Assembly: GCF_047663525.1 (NCBI RefSeq)
Contig: NC_092587.1
Coordinates: forward strand, 43,050,501-43,114,500
DNA from: Anas platyrhynchos
Lineage: Eukaryota > Chordata > Aves > Anseriformes > Anatidae
DNA length: 64,000 bases
Direction: 5' to 3'
A program made the translations under genes and the position numbers. Shown in pieces: positions 10,461 through 24,300 of this stretch; positions within the stretch are counted from its first letter, which is position 1; each line of letters begins with the position of its first letter. The notes below the pieces were generated by a model. That model worked only from the letters and a program-made list of their open reading frames with translations. It was not told the origin of the DNA and searched no databases.

Positions 10461-11392
10461 AATCTTTGTACAGAAACCACGCCAACTCTTCCCAAGTAGG
10501 TCGTATTCATCCAGCACCCACTGATTTCCCCCCTGTGCTCTCTTACAGCACCTTACATACCTTAGCTCTTGGCTACAGAGCACATTAAAAAGGGAAAAGT
10601 ACAGGCTGTGGCTCCCCCCCTTCTGGCTGTGCGACTTACACAGGGTCTCTCGGCTGGGGGTTAGTTTCTTGCCGTGAGACATGACAAGCTCAACTTTCAC
10701 CGGTCTCTCCCAGTTCCCCCTTTCATCTGTGAATGAGAAGTCAAATATTTGCTTGGGGAAGGGCCCAGGCCTCCCTTCCCTTCTGATGACACAGAAATAT
10801 TTTGTATGCAATACAAAATTTTATACGAGCAATTCTGTAATTAAACTCAAGAGGGAACTAGCTGCTGCGTGGGAAATTTTTCTATGTCAGGTTTTGTACA
10901 GTGAAGCAGAATCCTAATAACTAATAACAATCTCCTGGCTTACTACATTTTCCTTTTTTTCTGTCCAGTTTGAAGGTAGAGAGACATTAATGCTTTTGGA
11001 GGTTACACTAGAGATGTCAGTTAATATAAGGTTGAGTTCTCTCTCTCGTTTATCTCTATAAACACTTATTTATTAAGATGCATGCTATCTAGCAGGAACA
11101 AACTCTATTCTTAAAAATACAAAGAGAAAGGGCCAGACTTGGGATTAGTTTGGAATACAGCAAACATTTGCAGAAATAATGGGATATTCTTATCATGGTA
11201 AAAGTTTAAATGACCAGCAAATGTGCAGCCCTGGTTAATTTTTCAACTTCTAATTTCTCTGCTGCAGTACTTCAGTTATTTGCGTTGGATGTAATCCAGA
11301 AGAGAGCAGGACATGTCAGGCTTAGAAGCTGGCACGCTGTGTGCTGCACCTGGGCAATCGAGCCTGAGACCCCATTATTTTTAACTTTGTGT

Positions 11393-11485
11393 GTATACAT
11401 ATATATATATATATATATCTTTGTATATACATATATATCTTTGCATATACATATATATATTTGTATATACATATATATATATAAA
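11393..11485. repeat. TA-rich microsatellite with a 20-bp higher-order unit
   Basis: A (TA)n tract followed by three near-identical 20-bp units of the form CTTTGTATATACATATATAT with single-base variants. Confidence 0.85.
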
Positions 11486-12234
11486 ACTGTGAGCACAAAA
11501 CCCTTTTTTCCTTTTTTTTTTTCTTTTGAATGGCATGAGATTTTAGTTAAGCTTTACATTTGCCTTGCTTTGAAGTTCTGCAATGATTGTGAATGAAACT
11601 TCTTACACACCCGTCATAGGTTGAGCACACTGCTTTTTGTAACTGTTTTGCCTGTCTGTTATAATCTGTTGCTTTTATTTAATGTCTTATTAAAGAGAGT
11701 CTCTTTTCAAAGTATCTTCAATTTTGAGCTTTATTACTGAGTAAGCTTATATTACTAAAAATTATGCAGTGAGCTACTTGACACACCTATTTAAAGGGAA
11801 ATCAGTTCCGCTTTTTTAGTGCTGTTCTTTTACTTTCGATTTCAGCTGATGTTTCTGCAGCAAGCAGCCCTTTTGGTTTGTTTAATGGTGTACTTGAGCA
11901 GAATATGCTCAAATTTTAGCCCAAATTTTGAATCCTTTGTGGGTAGGATGAAGAAACATTAGCAAGCAGAACCTGGTTCCAAAATTAGCCTGTCGAACTG
12001 AAGGAACTGTCTGGGAAGGTATGATACTATTCAGTTAGGGCAGATACTGTTCAGTAAAAGGCTGTATATTCAATGTCAGTTATACTGGTTTGTCCAAGAA
12101 GAATTTCCACATGGACACACCTACCACTAATTTCATTTTTAAGAAGCTGGACAAAGACTGTCTTTGTTCTTTAAAACCTGCTGGTTATTGCTAGTATTAC
12201 ATTTAAACCTTAGCAGTTCTTTTTTCTTTTTTCC

Positions 12235-12235
<1 letters not shown>

Positions 12236-12295
<60 letters not shown>
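12236..12295. repeat. (ATT)n microsatellite
   Basis: About 19 uninterrupted TTA/ATT trinucleotide units. Confidence 0.95.
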
Positions 12296-12299
12296 TAAT

Positions 12300-14015
12300 A
12301 TTTATTCTTCAATCTAATCATAGATGGGAACTTTTTAACTTTATAGTGATTCCCTGGCTGTAATTGCAGGGCTCTTTCACTTTATGGCGTTTGTGCCCTT
12401 TTTGTCAGTTGTTCCCAGTAACCAGAACCCACTGGCAATGCCTGCAGCAGCTGCTCGCTAAGCCCAAAGAGTCCCACCAGTCTGCCGTGCCTTCCCTTAT
12501 TAAAGAGAGACGTGGTCAGGTATACTAACTGCACAAACACTGTCCTTCTCTAGCTAAGTACAAAGAGCTCAGTTGCCAACCAGAGGTGTCTTTCTTCTTT
12601 CAGCTGATTTTTTCCTCCTCAAAGTCTATTTTTTTATTAATATTAAACTCCATTACTGATGTGGGCATATATTCCAGCCTTGAAAGCACAGCCTTGAAGT
12701 GAAGTGAAAGTGAAGTGTTTTCACTGAAGTGAAAACAAATGGAAGAAGCCAAGCAATAATCTGTTTAGCATGTTAGAAATGTTTAGGTCCCTGATCTTCA
12801 TGATTGCCTTCAGAGTATGTGGTCAAGAATGTAATCCAAACCAATCTTAAAAGAGGAGCTTTAGTCCTCTTCAGTTCCTCTGTTCCACTGTTGCCTCTGC
12901 TTTGCCTGTGTGTGTCAGGGGCATCCTAAATCAAGTAATCACTCAGAACTAAAAGCCAGTGGTGTAGTGGTTTCCATGCCTAAGGCGATAAAAACTGTCC
13001 ACTGTTTTAGTCCTTAAAAAATAAATAATGAGAGCTGTGCAGTGCCTCTAGGGACATGAGTCAGTAGGCAAAGCCACATGACTGAAATACGTCCCAGGGA
13101 CCTAACCCAGTATCTGCACTAATAGCATTGACGAGGTACTTCTAATGATCTAAGAGGGGCCCACTGGATACTCACAAAGCTGTCTCGTGCCTCCTTCCAA
13201 GAGCTGAGCCTCCTGGATTCTGGCTGCACCACCTTCTTGTAATGGGTAGCAGGACTTGCTCAGAGCCAAACATCTCCTTTCACTGTCTCGTTCCACCTGT
13301 CTGAACCAACGAAGCCTGGTCCTTTCCAGCTATCAGAAAGTAAGAGACTGAGTGACAAGAGACAAATCCCAAGTGCTGACTGCCCTCGCACTGTGCACAT
13401 CCTTTAGCCTGCTCTCTTCTGTACCCTTGCTGTTATTTTATGGAGTGCATGGAGCATTCCTGTTGTAAGTCATATCAAGGTCCAGAATGTGAGACAATCT
13501 GTGAGTGATGTCCCAGGGTGGCTTTGTCCCATCTTACATACACCTCCAGGGCTGCCACGCTGTCAGAATAATGGGAGAAATACCTAGATGCCTAGACTAA
13601 TGGAAAAAGACAAGACAGTGTAACTTGTTTTTTGGACCTCCAATCTCTTCTGCAGAATTTATTGTCACTTTGTCCTTTATGCCCCAGAACATCAAACTGA
13701 TCACCAATTGCTTTTTATTTGAATGTGCTCAGTGTGACAAGACACTGCAAACATGTCTAAGGCATCTGAAGAGGAGCTGTGGCTCACTGCCCTGTCTGTT
13801 CTCTTACCAAAGCTCACTGCATGTGTGAATTAATAGAAAGGAGTCACACAGAGAGGGAAAGGTCAAACCACGGCAAACAGCTAAGCAGACTTCTGTGGAT
13901 TATAACTACTGGCATAGTTTTCCTCTGATGGAAAATATACTGCTTTCCAAAACTGGGTCTCCTTGGGTTAGGGAGCAATAGATGGCAGCTATGCACAAGG
14001 TTATGAGACCTCAGA
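12300..14015. other. Intergenic, nothing recognised
   Basis: No coding exon or repeat was recognised. It contains the GAAGTGAAAGTGAAG tract and the perfect hairpin near 12,700 described in the findings. Confidence 0.4.
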
Positions 14016-14570
14016 CATCATAGAATCACAGACTATCTTGAGTTGAAAGGGACCCACAAGGTCATTGGGACCAATTCCTGGCTCCATGCAGGGCAACCCA
14101 AAAATCAAACTATTCATCTGAGAGTGTTGTCCAAACGCTTCTTGAACACCCTCAGGCTCAGTGCTGTGACCACTGCCCTGGGGAGCCTGTCCCAGTGCCT
14201 GACCACCTCTGGGTGCAGACCCTTTCCCTAACCCCCAGCCTGACCCTCCCCTGTCCCAGCTCCATGCCATTCCCTCGGGTCCTGTCGCTGTCCCCAGAGA
14301 GCAGAGCTCAGCACCTGCCCCTCCGCTCCCCTCGTGAGGGAGCTGCAGGCCGCCGTGAGGCCTCCCCTCAGCCTTTGGGCTGAACAAACCAAAGGACTTC
14401 AGCTGCTCCTCTTATGTCTTGCCCTCTAGACCCTTCATCATCTTTGTGGTTTTCCTTTGGTCACTTTCTGATGGTTTTATGTCCTTCTTATACTATGGTG
14501 CCCCAAACTGCACTCAGTACTTGAAGCGAGGCAATCACTTCCCTCGACCGGCTGGCTATACTGTGCTTGA
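14016..14570 (-). mobile_element. CR1 LINE 3' fragment
   Basis: It starts on the plus strand with CATAGAATCACAGACTATC and GTTGAAAGGGACCCACAAGG, then reads through CAGTGCCTGACCACCTCTGG and CTTCAGCTGCTCCTCTTATG to the CCTCGACCGGCTGGCTATAC segment. This is a 5'-truncated CR1 in minus orientation with degraded ORF2 C-terminal frame. Confidence 0.88.
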
Positions 14571-17530
14571 TGGGCTGTGTTCTTCCCAATGACTTAGCTA
14601 ATGCAGCGTAAGACCAGAAGCATTGAGTTATGGGATGTTGCTGCTTCAGAGCATGGGGCGTAGAGAGCAGGAGCAGGAGCTTTGAGTCAGAATAGTGACG
14701 GGCTTGTGCAGGAGAGGCAGGAGGAGACAGAAGCAGGATGCTTTCCATTTACCTGTCCCAGCGGGCCTTGCAGTTCACTGGCATGCAAGCTGAATAACAA
14801 GGTCCATACAACAGCCTGAAGAGACACCTCTTATGAAGACCCCTGAAACTGGGGAAGGCTTCAGTCTGCTGCACTGGTTATGTTATTATTCAACACCATG
14901 TCTCCATAGTATGAGCTAACCTTTACCTCTTTCGCTTCAGTGAGGATACAGCAAAAATATTTTCTTAGTCAAGTAGAACATTGAGTAGACTGCTGATGTT
15001 TTGAATAATATTTCTACCAGGATATGAATGATATTAATTTTTATTTACATTGAATTTTTGCTGGGAACAGGCTCTTCTCCCTCTCAGGACAACAGAAAGG
15101 AAGAGAACACCTAGGCTGGGTCTTTGGTGGGAGCAGACAGACAGATCTCCCACCAAAGTCTGAGGGACTGAGGTGGCAACCAGTTACATCCCACAGAGCT
15201 GAAAAAAAGCCATTGTGCCTCAGCTCCAGGAATAATCCTGCGTCACTGTTGGGATGATAGTGTAAAAATGGAATAATACTTCCCTGATGCTAGGCCAAGG
15301 ATCTAACCCCCTTGGCTGTGTGAATTCATCTGTATGGAGCTTTTGTCTTGCAGAACATAATGTCTCTGGCAGTGATGAGCAAACTTAGACTCTCATCCTT
15401 TGCCACCTATTGGAGAGACATAAGGTATACAGGTATGGGCAGACTTACCTTCCACCAGCCTAGATGAAGAATCCATGAGCAGGGACAGGGTCTCAGGGTT
15501 TCCACCGAAATTTCAACAAAGTCTAGATCAGAACCATCTCAGCTTGGTTTAGATAGCAAAAGAGACCAAGTGAGGGAAAGCTTTTGCATGATTGTGGTGA
15601 CTGATGAAAAGGGAGGGGAGGAGATGGTGGCGAATAGAAAACACTTCTCAGTCAGATTGTGGAAGAATCTATTTGTCCCCAGGAGGCACAGGGTGGAAGA
15701 AGCTTTGGTAGAAAAACATTTCCCTTCAGGTAGCAGTAGCATTTCTCCATGTCTCTTAATGATAGTATAGAGCCAAAGTTGGCAGGGAAGACAATACTAG
15801 GTTATTTCACGGTTGCATGCTATTATGAAATGGAAAGAGATGGGACTCACCTCTTCAGGAAATATGCTGACATCCTTGGTCAGAAGCTATATGATATCTC
15901 AAAACAGCACAGCAGCAGACACAGCTGTTAACCCTTCTCTTCCCTTTCCCTTTCACTCTCAAATGTAATGTCAAGATTTGGAAGAGAGGTCAATTTGAAT
16001 CACAGGCTGGATCTTGTCCTTTGCACCGGGAGATTTGAGTGTCTGGCAGTAGGAAAATTTCAGGCACAGAGACACCTGAAGTACCTGGTCTGTAGTGAAT
16101 AGTTAAAAATCCTGTATCTGGGCAGGAAGGAAGCAGCCTTGGCTACTGCACTCTAGGCCAAATGAAACCTTTTGCAGGGAGGGGGAAATTGTTGATCTTT
16201 TGAGACTGGCTGAGCATATGTAACAGAGAGGTATTTCAGCAGTACTCAGAGTCCAGGTCTGCTAGACTCTGCTAGATGCTGTACAAACAGGGCAAAAAGA
16301 CTACTCCTGCTGTTAAGAGAGACTAGCGAGTGTGTGTGAAGCCTGCTAGGAAGAATGCAACAGTGCTTGTAGCCTTCTGGAGGCCTTTGAATCAGCCTTT
16401 GAAATATAAAGCTTTGTAATTTGAATGTGCCAGCCTAAAGACAAAAAAAAAATGTTAAGGAAAGAAAAAAAAAATCAAAGGAAAGGGCCATGTACATGTA
16501 TGAGAAGCTGTAGAAGCATTGAGCTTCAGAGATAAAGTTGATCCACAGAATAGCACCAGACTGACTCAGGGAGACACAGGGTCCTAAAAATTAGGCTAAT
16601 AAAATTCATGAGCAGGCAACAAATGGAGCATAAGAACATGTACTATTACACATACAAAATCATATGGTGTTTGGCTCAGGGTCATGCTGAATGTCCTACT
16701 TGTTAATACAGTACAACTTCCTTGTCATTTACCTTCTAAAGCCTGGACAAAATCAAGCGTTAATGTACTGTCCACCTTCATCTGCAACACCTTAAGAGGA
16801 ATGTAAAGTTTACTATTGTGGTTCTTTATTTTTTTGCTAAATTTGTAGGAAATAGGATGTATATGTAATTTTAATTCAGCTACTCTATTTCATAATAAAT
16901 ATTTCTAGTAAAGGTCTTTTACAATCAGTTTCTCAGAATACTGTGGTTTTCTGAAAGCCAGGTTTTCAGATCATCCCTGGATCCCAGCTCATGCTGTCAG
17001 GTTCTGTGACCTGCAACATGCTCACAGAATGCTGGAATCCTGAGAGAAGCAGTGAACATTGCTTGCAGCAGAGAGCTGCAGAGAAATTTACCCTTCTTCC
17101 TGGGCCCCCTGAGAAAATGCCAGAGAGTTTCTGCAACTGAGAAAACTAACAAAAATTGCTGGACTAGAAAGCAGAACCAGAGGAAAGGTCTTGGAGGGCA
17201 CACAACAGGTTTTCCATTATTTTTTATTTGTAGATATAAAGATTCTCACTGAAAATTTCATCACATACATTGATAAACATATTTGCCTCTTTTCATCCCT
17301 TTACACTGTGAAATGCAACTTTAGGAAACCTTTTAGAGCTATGGAGAGTATCTAGCTGAAGGGCCATGGAGCAGTAAATCATACAGACAGAGGAAAGCAG
17401 CTGAGTACTAGCAGGCAGGCAGCATTTGTGTGGACAGAAGTAACCTTTTGGTATGCAAGAGTGGGCTTTTGTGTCTGTGTCTATATACCTCTGAACACAT
17501 GTCTGGTGAGAGTCTGTAGCCTCTGAGAGC
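14571..17530. other. Intergenic, nothing recognised
   Basis: About 3 kb between the CR1 copy and the putative poly(A) signal of the Mieap_C-like gene. Open frames at 15570-15770, 15749-15931 and 17052-17252 have no recognisable content. A few A-rich stretches are present. Confidence 0.4.
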
Positions 17531-17535
17531 TCTGG

Positions 17536-17545
17536 TTTATTTATT
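17536..17545 (-). terminator. Candidate poly(A) signal of the Mieap_C-like gene
   Basis: The plus-strand sequence TTTATTTATT gives two overlapping AATAAA hexamers on the minus strand, about 570 bp beyond the stop codon at 18112. It is the first such cluster downstream of the gene. Confidence 0.4.
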
Positions 17546-18111
17546 TTTTAGTTCCTTGCTCTCTTTCTCAGTTAAGTACATTTTTACTCGAGAGAGACCT
17601 TTTTCCCAGCAGGTCATCTTTATCCTCACTGCTTTTTCATTAGCAAAAAGCAAGAGCCTGCAGTTTGTGCACTGGGTGTAGATACAGGGGAGGGTAGCGA
17701 TACCATTGCCAAAGTGCAGTTCAGAGCTGCTAAGAGTAGGAGCCCACAGCTGGTGAGGAGGCAGGTGCCTCCACAGCGTGGCTGAGATCCCCAGAGTTAT
17801 CTGACAAGGTCATAAGCACCTATGAAGAACAGATAAGGTAGGCTACAAACACAGATTCTCTCTTCACACAAGCGCTGTTTAGACAGTGACAACTAAAATT
17901 ACATAAAATGTATGCATGCCACCAAGACATCTTCCATTTTCGGTAGTTTGTGAATAGCAGTTTATCCTAAGCGTCCCAAGCCATGCACATTTAACTAGGT
18001 ATGGAAAGCAGAGTGTTCATGTGAGAAAGAAAAGCAACATGTTGCACAGCAGCTGTTTCATCTTCTTATAGCCATTTAAGTGTGTATCTTGACTCAAAAG
18101 TCATGTCACTT

Positions 18112-18363
18112 TTAATCCCAGACTACACCTTTTGCAATAAGTTCTTTCCCAGATTTCAGTACAGGCCACAGAAGCTCTGCTTTCTTCCAGTGCACTGTGG
18201 ACAAGTCTTTCTTGTCCACATGCTCTAACTCTTCAGGATGGATTTCCTGTTTGTGCCAGACAGCTTTAACTGGTGACTTCTGAAGAAGCATCAGACAATA
18301 AACTCTGCAGCACTTCAGTGCAAACTGTTTTTGAACGTCATCTTCCAAAGTAACACTAGCTTG
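18112..18363 (-). CDS. Mieap_C-like gene, terminal exon 10
   Basis: Acceptor TTTGATTTTCAG|CAA, stop TAA at 18114-18112. 83 residues from QASVTLEDD to the C-terminus LIAKGVVWD. The WP-x-L and K-G-V-V elements at the very end are the most family-diagnostic part. Confidence 0.87.
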   Translation of the reverse strand, partial: QASVTLEDDVQKQFALKCCRVYCLMLLQKSPVKAVWHKQEIHPEELEHVDKKDLSTVHWKKAELLWPVLKSGKELIAKGVVWD

Positions 18364-21300
18364 CTGAAAATCAAATGAGAACAGTTGTGAAATCCTTATA
18401 GTGTTACTTTGATTAGCATACATTGCCTCCCTCTGTGCTCATTCTGTGCAGATGCTCTGCATGAGCTAAGCATTGAAGAATTTCGTTTGTGAAAGCTGGT
18501 AGTATTAAAGTGGGACAGGCAGGGGTCCCAGGGGCACCTTAAAGAATCTTTTATTTACTAAGTCCTGGATGCTGGAACATTCCAGCAACCAGAAGCTGTC
18601 TGTATTTCCTCGTATTCAACAGAGTTCTGCAGAGACCTTGACAAGGCTGAGCTTTTGAAAAGGCCCAGCAAACTTCAAAAGGAGGAAGCTGCTCTCTGGA
18701 AGCTTCGTATGTACCTATCTCCTGGATAAAAAACACTAGACTATACTCCATTTGTATAGCAAGGGGTCTTGGACCACAACAACAGCTTCTGCAAGCTTTC
18801 CCTTGCATCTCCAAGGGAACACTGCTTGTGTTCAGGGTCTGCTCTGATATAACATGCTACAAAAACAACAAGGCTGGTTGAAAGAGTGATATAAGAAGTT
18901 ATGAGAAGCCTCAGCAGGGGCTTCTACCCACATGGCCTCTGCCCATCAGCCCAGCGGTTGTTTCAAGCTTGGTGTTGGCTGGGTGCTTGCCTGAGCTATC
19001 ATGTAGGGATGCCTGTGTCCAGTCTTGTACCATTTTTTCTGACCCACGGACTGAATTCTCAGCTCATCTTTGACTTGCCCCATCACTGTGGGCTTGCCTG
19101 GTGATTGCTACTCTGTGGCTGACCCTCATCACCATCATCAGCCCTGCTCTGCTCACCTGGTAGGACTGCACCCTCATTAGGGAGGGCATTGCCCTGCCTC
19201 TCCTGCCATTCCTCACTGCTCCTGATGCAGTTTTGGGAAGGTTACATGTATCTCTGTGCATGCCAGCGGGTATATGTGGGAGTATACGGGCTAGAAAGAA
19301 GATCCTCTCTACAAATGGAAAATAATTCCAAGAAGAGAGACCTATCCTGTTTTGTACAAAACTGCACAGACATAACCAGAAAACTGAATCTTTGGCCCTA
19401 TTTCTGGGCTGTATCTTTACTTACCTTAGTAATTTTTTTGTAAAAGTCTGAGTGCTGTTGGAAATAGGCATTTCTTAAGAGTTCTGTTACAATTGGCATC
19501 AGCTCCTACAAACCAAAGACAGCACAAAAGCAAGCTTAGCATGTGATGCCAGCAGTGCAGCCCCTGAGTGTGCTGGGAAATAATCTGGGAAAATTGTGTT
19601 TCCCAGATCATGTCAATCAGCAATGGAGAAACTTCCAGTTTCAAGATTTGGAGGAAGGTCCTATAAAAGCAATATGCATCTGGGAAATGTCTTCTGCACT
19701 TGTTTATGTGCCTCAGCCAGCCACACAATTCAGACATGCAGCATATGTCTGTGGGACACAGAAGGGTTGCTGAAGATCAACTTTCCACTCCCCCATCCCT
19801 TTCAGCTCATGACTTATCCCCACTGTCATCACCAGTATACTTTAACAGTGTCCCTTGTAGAAACTAAGCTCTAAATGAATGGCAGGCACAGATAGCCCCG
19901 TTATCCCACCACCTGGTCCCAGTTACACAGAGAAAATAAATACTTGTTTGCAGTTGGCCATAGCGTAATTCAAAAATGAAACGTCAAGGACATTAAATAT
20001 GTCATTTTTTCTCTTCTCTATGTCTTTCTCACAGGTGTCAAACAGCTTCTACAATAGAAAAACAACAGCTGATCAGAGCAGCAATCACAGTGAAATGGAA
20101 AGCATGGTGTGAGAAGAATGGTCTGAAAACACATCAGCATTAGAGTAAATTGCAGGGTCCATAATTGACTGAAATATGTCTTTAATACTTGGGAAATAAA
20201 CTGTTTCAATGAGCTGTCTGCATGTTGAAGCCCATTCATCAGCATCTGTGGGTCCCTGCCATTGCAATCGATGGTAATAATGGTTTCATCTCAGTTTTGT
20301 CCTTTAAGGTTTACCATTTTCCTTTAGATTATCTCAGAATCAGAACAAAGAGTCAGACATCAGAATGGGATGTTCTATCTAGTAGTTAAAGCATTACCCA
20401 TAAGAAAAATAGACTGATTTCCCACTTGTGCTTAATATGGGTGATAAATGGGACTGGGATTTGAACATGCCTTTTGGAAAGGCAGGAGGAAGCAGGTCTT
20501 TGTCAGTTTGCTCTCTACATCACTACATAGGCCCTGCTGGACTGGTAAATAACAGACAGTAACATAGTTCCCAATCCTGTCTGGTATAGAAGTACTAAAT
20601 ACTCAAAGCCTGCTGTACTGGCTATAGCACATCAATTTGATAAGATTCAGGTTGATAAAATGGACACGAACAAACCTTAATTATGCTTCTGCCATTTTTA
20701 TATGTCATGTTGGTTGAGTTTGTCTTGAATTTTTCCCAGTCATGTAGCCTAAGCATCTCATACAATTGCACTACAGCAGACAAGCGTGAAGGGTCATTCA
20801 TGTTCTCTGATTGCTTGTGCATGCTCATCATTTTAGACAAGAGCTCGTTGTTTCTAGAGCAAGAAGGATATTCAAAAAGTTAACTAAGACAAGATTAAAA
20901 AATGAATAAGCATAACTATTTTAATTAATCTATTTCAGGAATACCATATTTTCTACAATGCACTTCTCAGCTATACCATACCAGGTGATAAGCAGCTTTT
21001 GTGTGGGAAAGAGTACTTTCATGTCTCAATTTTGCATGGTCACAGTGATCAATGAATGTGATTTGCATGTGATCAAAGAGCAGTATTTGGACTATGTCTT
21101 TGTACGCTGATTCTTTTTATTAACATGTTCACCCTGGGAACATCTCCTTCCCTTTGTAGAACAACCCAATCCATCTTCCTTGATGATTCAACTAATCAAA
21201 TCCATCAGTTATAAAGAGATGCTGACAGGTCAAAAGTCTGGGGAGAAGGTGCCTGCACTGCCTGCTCAGAAAAAAAGAGTCTCTAAGGACTGGAGAAAGC

Positions 21301-24300
21301 AAGAAGTGTGTGGCTTTTCAGTGTAAAAACATGCTGCATCAGAAATCTGAATATATATGTTACCGTGTCTCTAGTCGTTTGATCTTCTCTTTCATCTTCT
21401 GATTTTCTTCCTCAAGCTCTTTTTGTGTGACCCTTCCAGAAAATGCTCTGAAACAGATTTATTTCAAGAGGTCTCTTCATCTGTGGTTATTGTATAACAG
21501 CAGACTTGCCTCTGTGGAATCACCAACATTTCAGCAAAAACACTGTGAGGTGGGAGGGCGTAGAGCACCCAGGAAGGATTCCACATAACCAGCTTAACAA
21601 CCTCCTCCACCTAGGTTTTATACTCAAAGCAAGGGCAGAGCTATCTACAGCACAAGAAAGAGAGCTGGGGCTGTGAGGATCAGAGGTGAGACAAGAGAAA
21701 GACAATGGGCTTGAAAAAAAACAGAAGTATTCTCCACTGATTAGTATCTACGCTCATCTCTTCTATAGTTTTCTTCATTTTTAATATCAAAACAGCACCA
21801 AACATCCCAAATTCTTCAGAGAGTTTCTGTCTTCATGAATTCCTTTCTCCACAGATATCTGGGTAATTGCAGTCTCTCTCCAGTGGGTGAAATTCTCCCA
21901 TCTCCAATGCCTATTCTTTAGGTGATACTGCTAGAGTTTAAAAAAGCCCTTTCTAAATGATAAACTAGATATTTGGTCTATCACATACTCACACCATAGA
22001 ACTGTTTTGTTTTGTTTTTTCCTTATCATTCACCAGTTTTTTAGAGGTTATGTTTCCTTCTATATTTTAGATCTCAGAGCAAATACATTCAGTTCTAATT
22101 AAAAGCACACCTCTTGTCCCATGGTTCTTTCTGCTCCTTTCAGAGTAAGGCATACCATCTTGTATTAATATTTTGTTCTTGTGAATTATTCCATCAAGTC
22201 TTTATGCTGTCAATTAAATTACCTTCATTAGTGCACGCAGAAATATTGTGTTCAGAGACTGTCTAAATTTGGAGGTGGTAAATGTAGTACGTTTATTGAA
22301 GGAAAATGACTGGCTCTAGGTGAAAGGAGGATACTGAAATTCAGAAAATCCCAGCACTTACTCCAGAGAGCTTCCTTGTTGCTGGTTGTAAGGAGGGTCA
22401 AGTTTGCTGGTCTCCTGCATCTTGGAAAGATCAGATACAGTACTCTGCCTAGAAATGGAAAAAGCAATCTATGTTAAACAAACAGACCTGGGAATAAACA
22501 AAGAATAAGGACCTGAATGCGAGAGGTGTGATCTGGATCTATACTGGTTTCTTGACAGCCTTCCATAATTAAGCAAACTAACTCACTTAGTCACACAAGT
22601 GACTAAGCTTGATCATTATTTGAGTCTAGGTCCAGGGTCTGGGAGTCACTGCCTTACATAAACCCAAGTCTTGAACCTGAGTCACTCCTGAAGAAAGCTC
22701 TATGGTTTCAGAAAGTCTAACTGTTTCTACTGCTTGCCTGTCCTCATTATCAGGCTACCCATGACTGATCATCCGCAAATCCTTAATGACTCTACTGATA
22801 CTCCAAACAAGATCAGAAACTTTAAAATACTACAACTTGTCCTCAGTGAAATCCCAATAGGAAAGCCTCTTCTTCACAAAGCTGTGTATAGTTTAGAAAG
22901 GGTTTGGAAATCCAGCTATACTACTTGAAGTTTATTCACTCCTGGCCTTAGTTACTGTGAATGATCTATGTTTGTATTTTTTTTTCCCCAAAAAGTGATT
23001 CATTAGGCTATTATTTCTTTTCCTTTACTCCTGATCAACAACTTCCCTCCTTCTTCTCCATATCCCAGCTACATGTCTTCCATTGATGCATGCTTAGCTC
23101 AGGAGGGCAGTTTTCACAAAACAAACAAACAAACAAACAAAAACCATGACTGACTACACATCTACTCCAAATGTCTTCAGAGCTGCTTTTACCACTTCTC
23201 CTTTCTTGTTGGGCTGCATGCCTTTATCTTGGGCAATGCTCTTGCTAAAGGAGCCATTACCTATTCATAAAAGTATTTGCATAGAAATGAAAGTTTATGT
23301 CTCAAGATGATTTAGAATCATAGACTATCCCAAATTGGAAGGAACCCATATGGGTCATTGACACTCCTGGCACCACACAGGTCTATCCAAAAAATTAAGA
23401 CCGTGTGACTAAGTGCACAGTCCAAAGGCTTCTTAAACTCCGACAGGCTCAGTGCTGTGACTACATTCCTGGGGAGCTGTTCCAGTGTGCGACCACCGTC
23501 TCAGTGAAGAACCTCTTCCTGATGTCCAGCCTGAACCTCCCCTGTCACAGCTTGACACCATTCCCACAGGTCCTATAGCTGGTCACTAAAGAGAATAGAT
23601 CAGCAGCTGCCCCTCCGCTCCCCCTTGTGAGGAAGCGGTAGACCGCAATAAGGTCCCCCCTCAGCCTCCTCTTTTCCAGGCTGAACAGGCCCAGTGACCT
23701 CAGCCACTCCTCATACATCTTCCCCTCTAGGCCCTTCACCATCTTTGTAGCCCTCCTCTGGACACTCTCCATCAGTTTCATGTCCTTTTTGTACTGTGGT
23801 GCTCAGAACTGCACACAGTGCTCGAAGTGAGGCTGCACAGGGGCTCAGAGAAGGACAATCACCTCCCTCGATCGACTAGCAATGCTGTGCTTGATGCACC
23901 CCAGGATACAGTTGGCCCTCCTGGCTGCCAGGGCACACTGCTGGCTCATATTCAACTTGCTGTCAACCACAACCCCCAGATCCCTCTCTGCGGGGCTGCT
24001 CTTCAGCATCTTGTCACCCAGTCTGCACATTTAGCCATGGTTGCCCCATCCCAGGTGCAGGACCTGGCACTTGCTCTTTAAACTTCATGTGGTTGGTGAT
24101 TGCCGAGCTCTCCAATCTGTCCAGATCTCTTGGCAAGGCCTTTCCACCCTCAATAGAGTCAATAACTCCTCCAAGTTTAGTATCATCAGCAAATTTGCTC
24201 AAAACACCTTCCAGCCCTACATCCAAATTGTTTATAAAAACATTGAAGAGGACAGGCCCTAAAATGGAACCTTGAGGGACCCCACTAGTGACCATCCATC

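Larger units (their letters stand above)
9449..11390. other. Intergenic sequence downstream of RNU12
   Basis: Apart from the AT-rich tract and the LINE relic, no gene or repeat was recognised. Open frames here are short and have no recognisable content. Confidence 0.4.
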
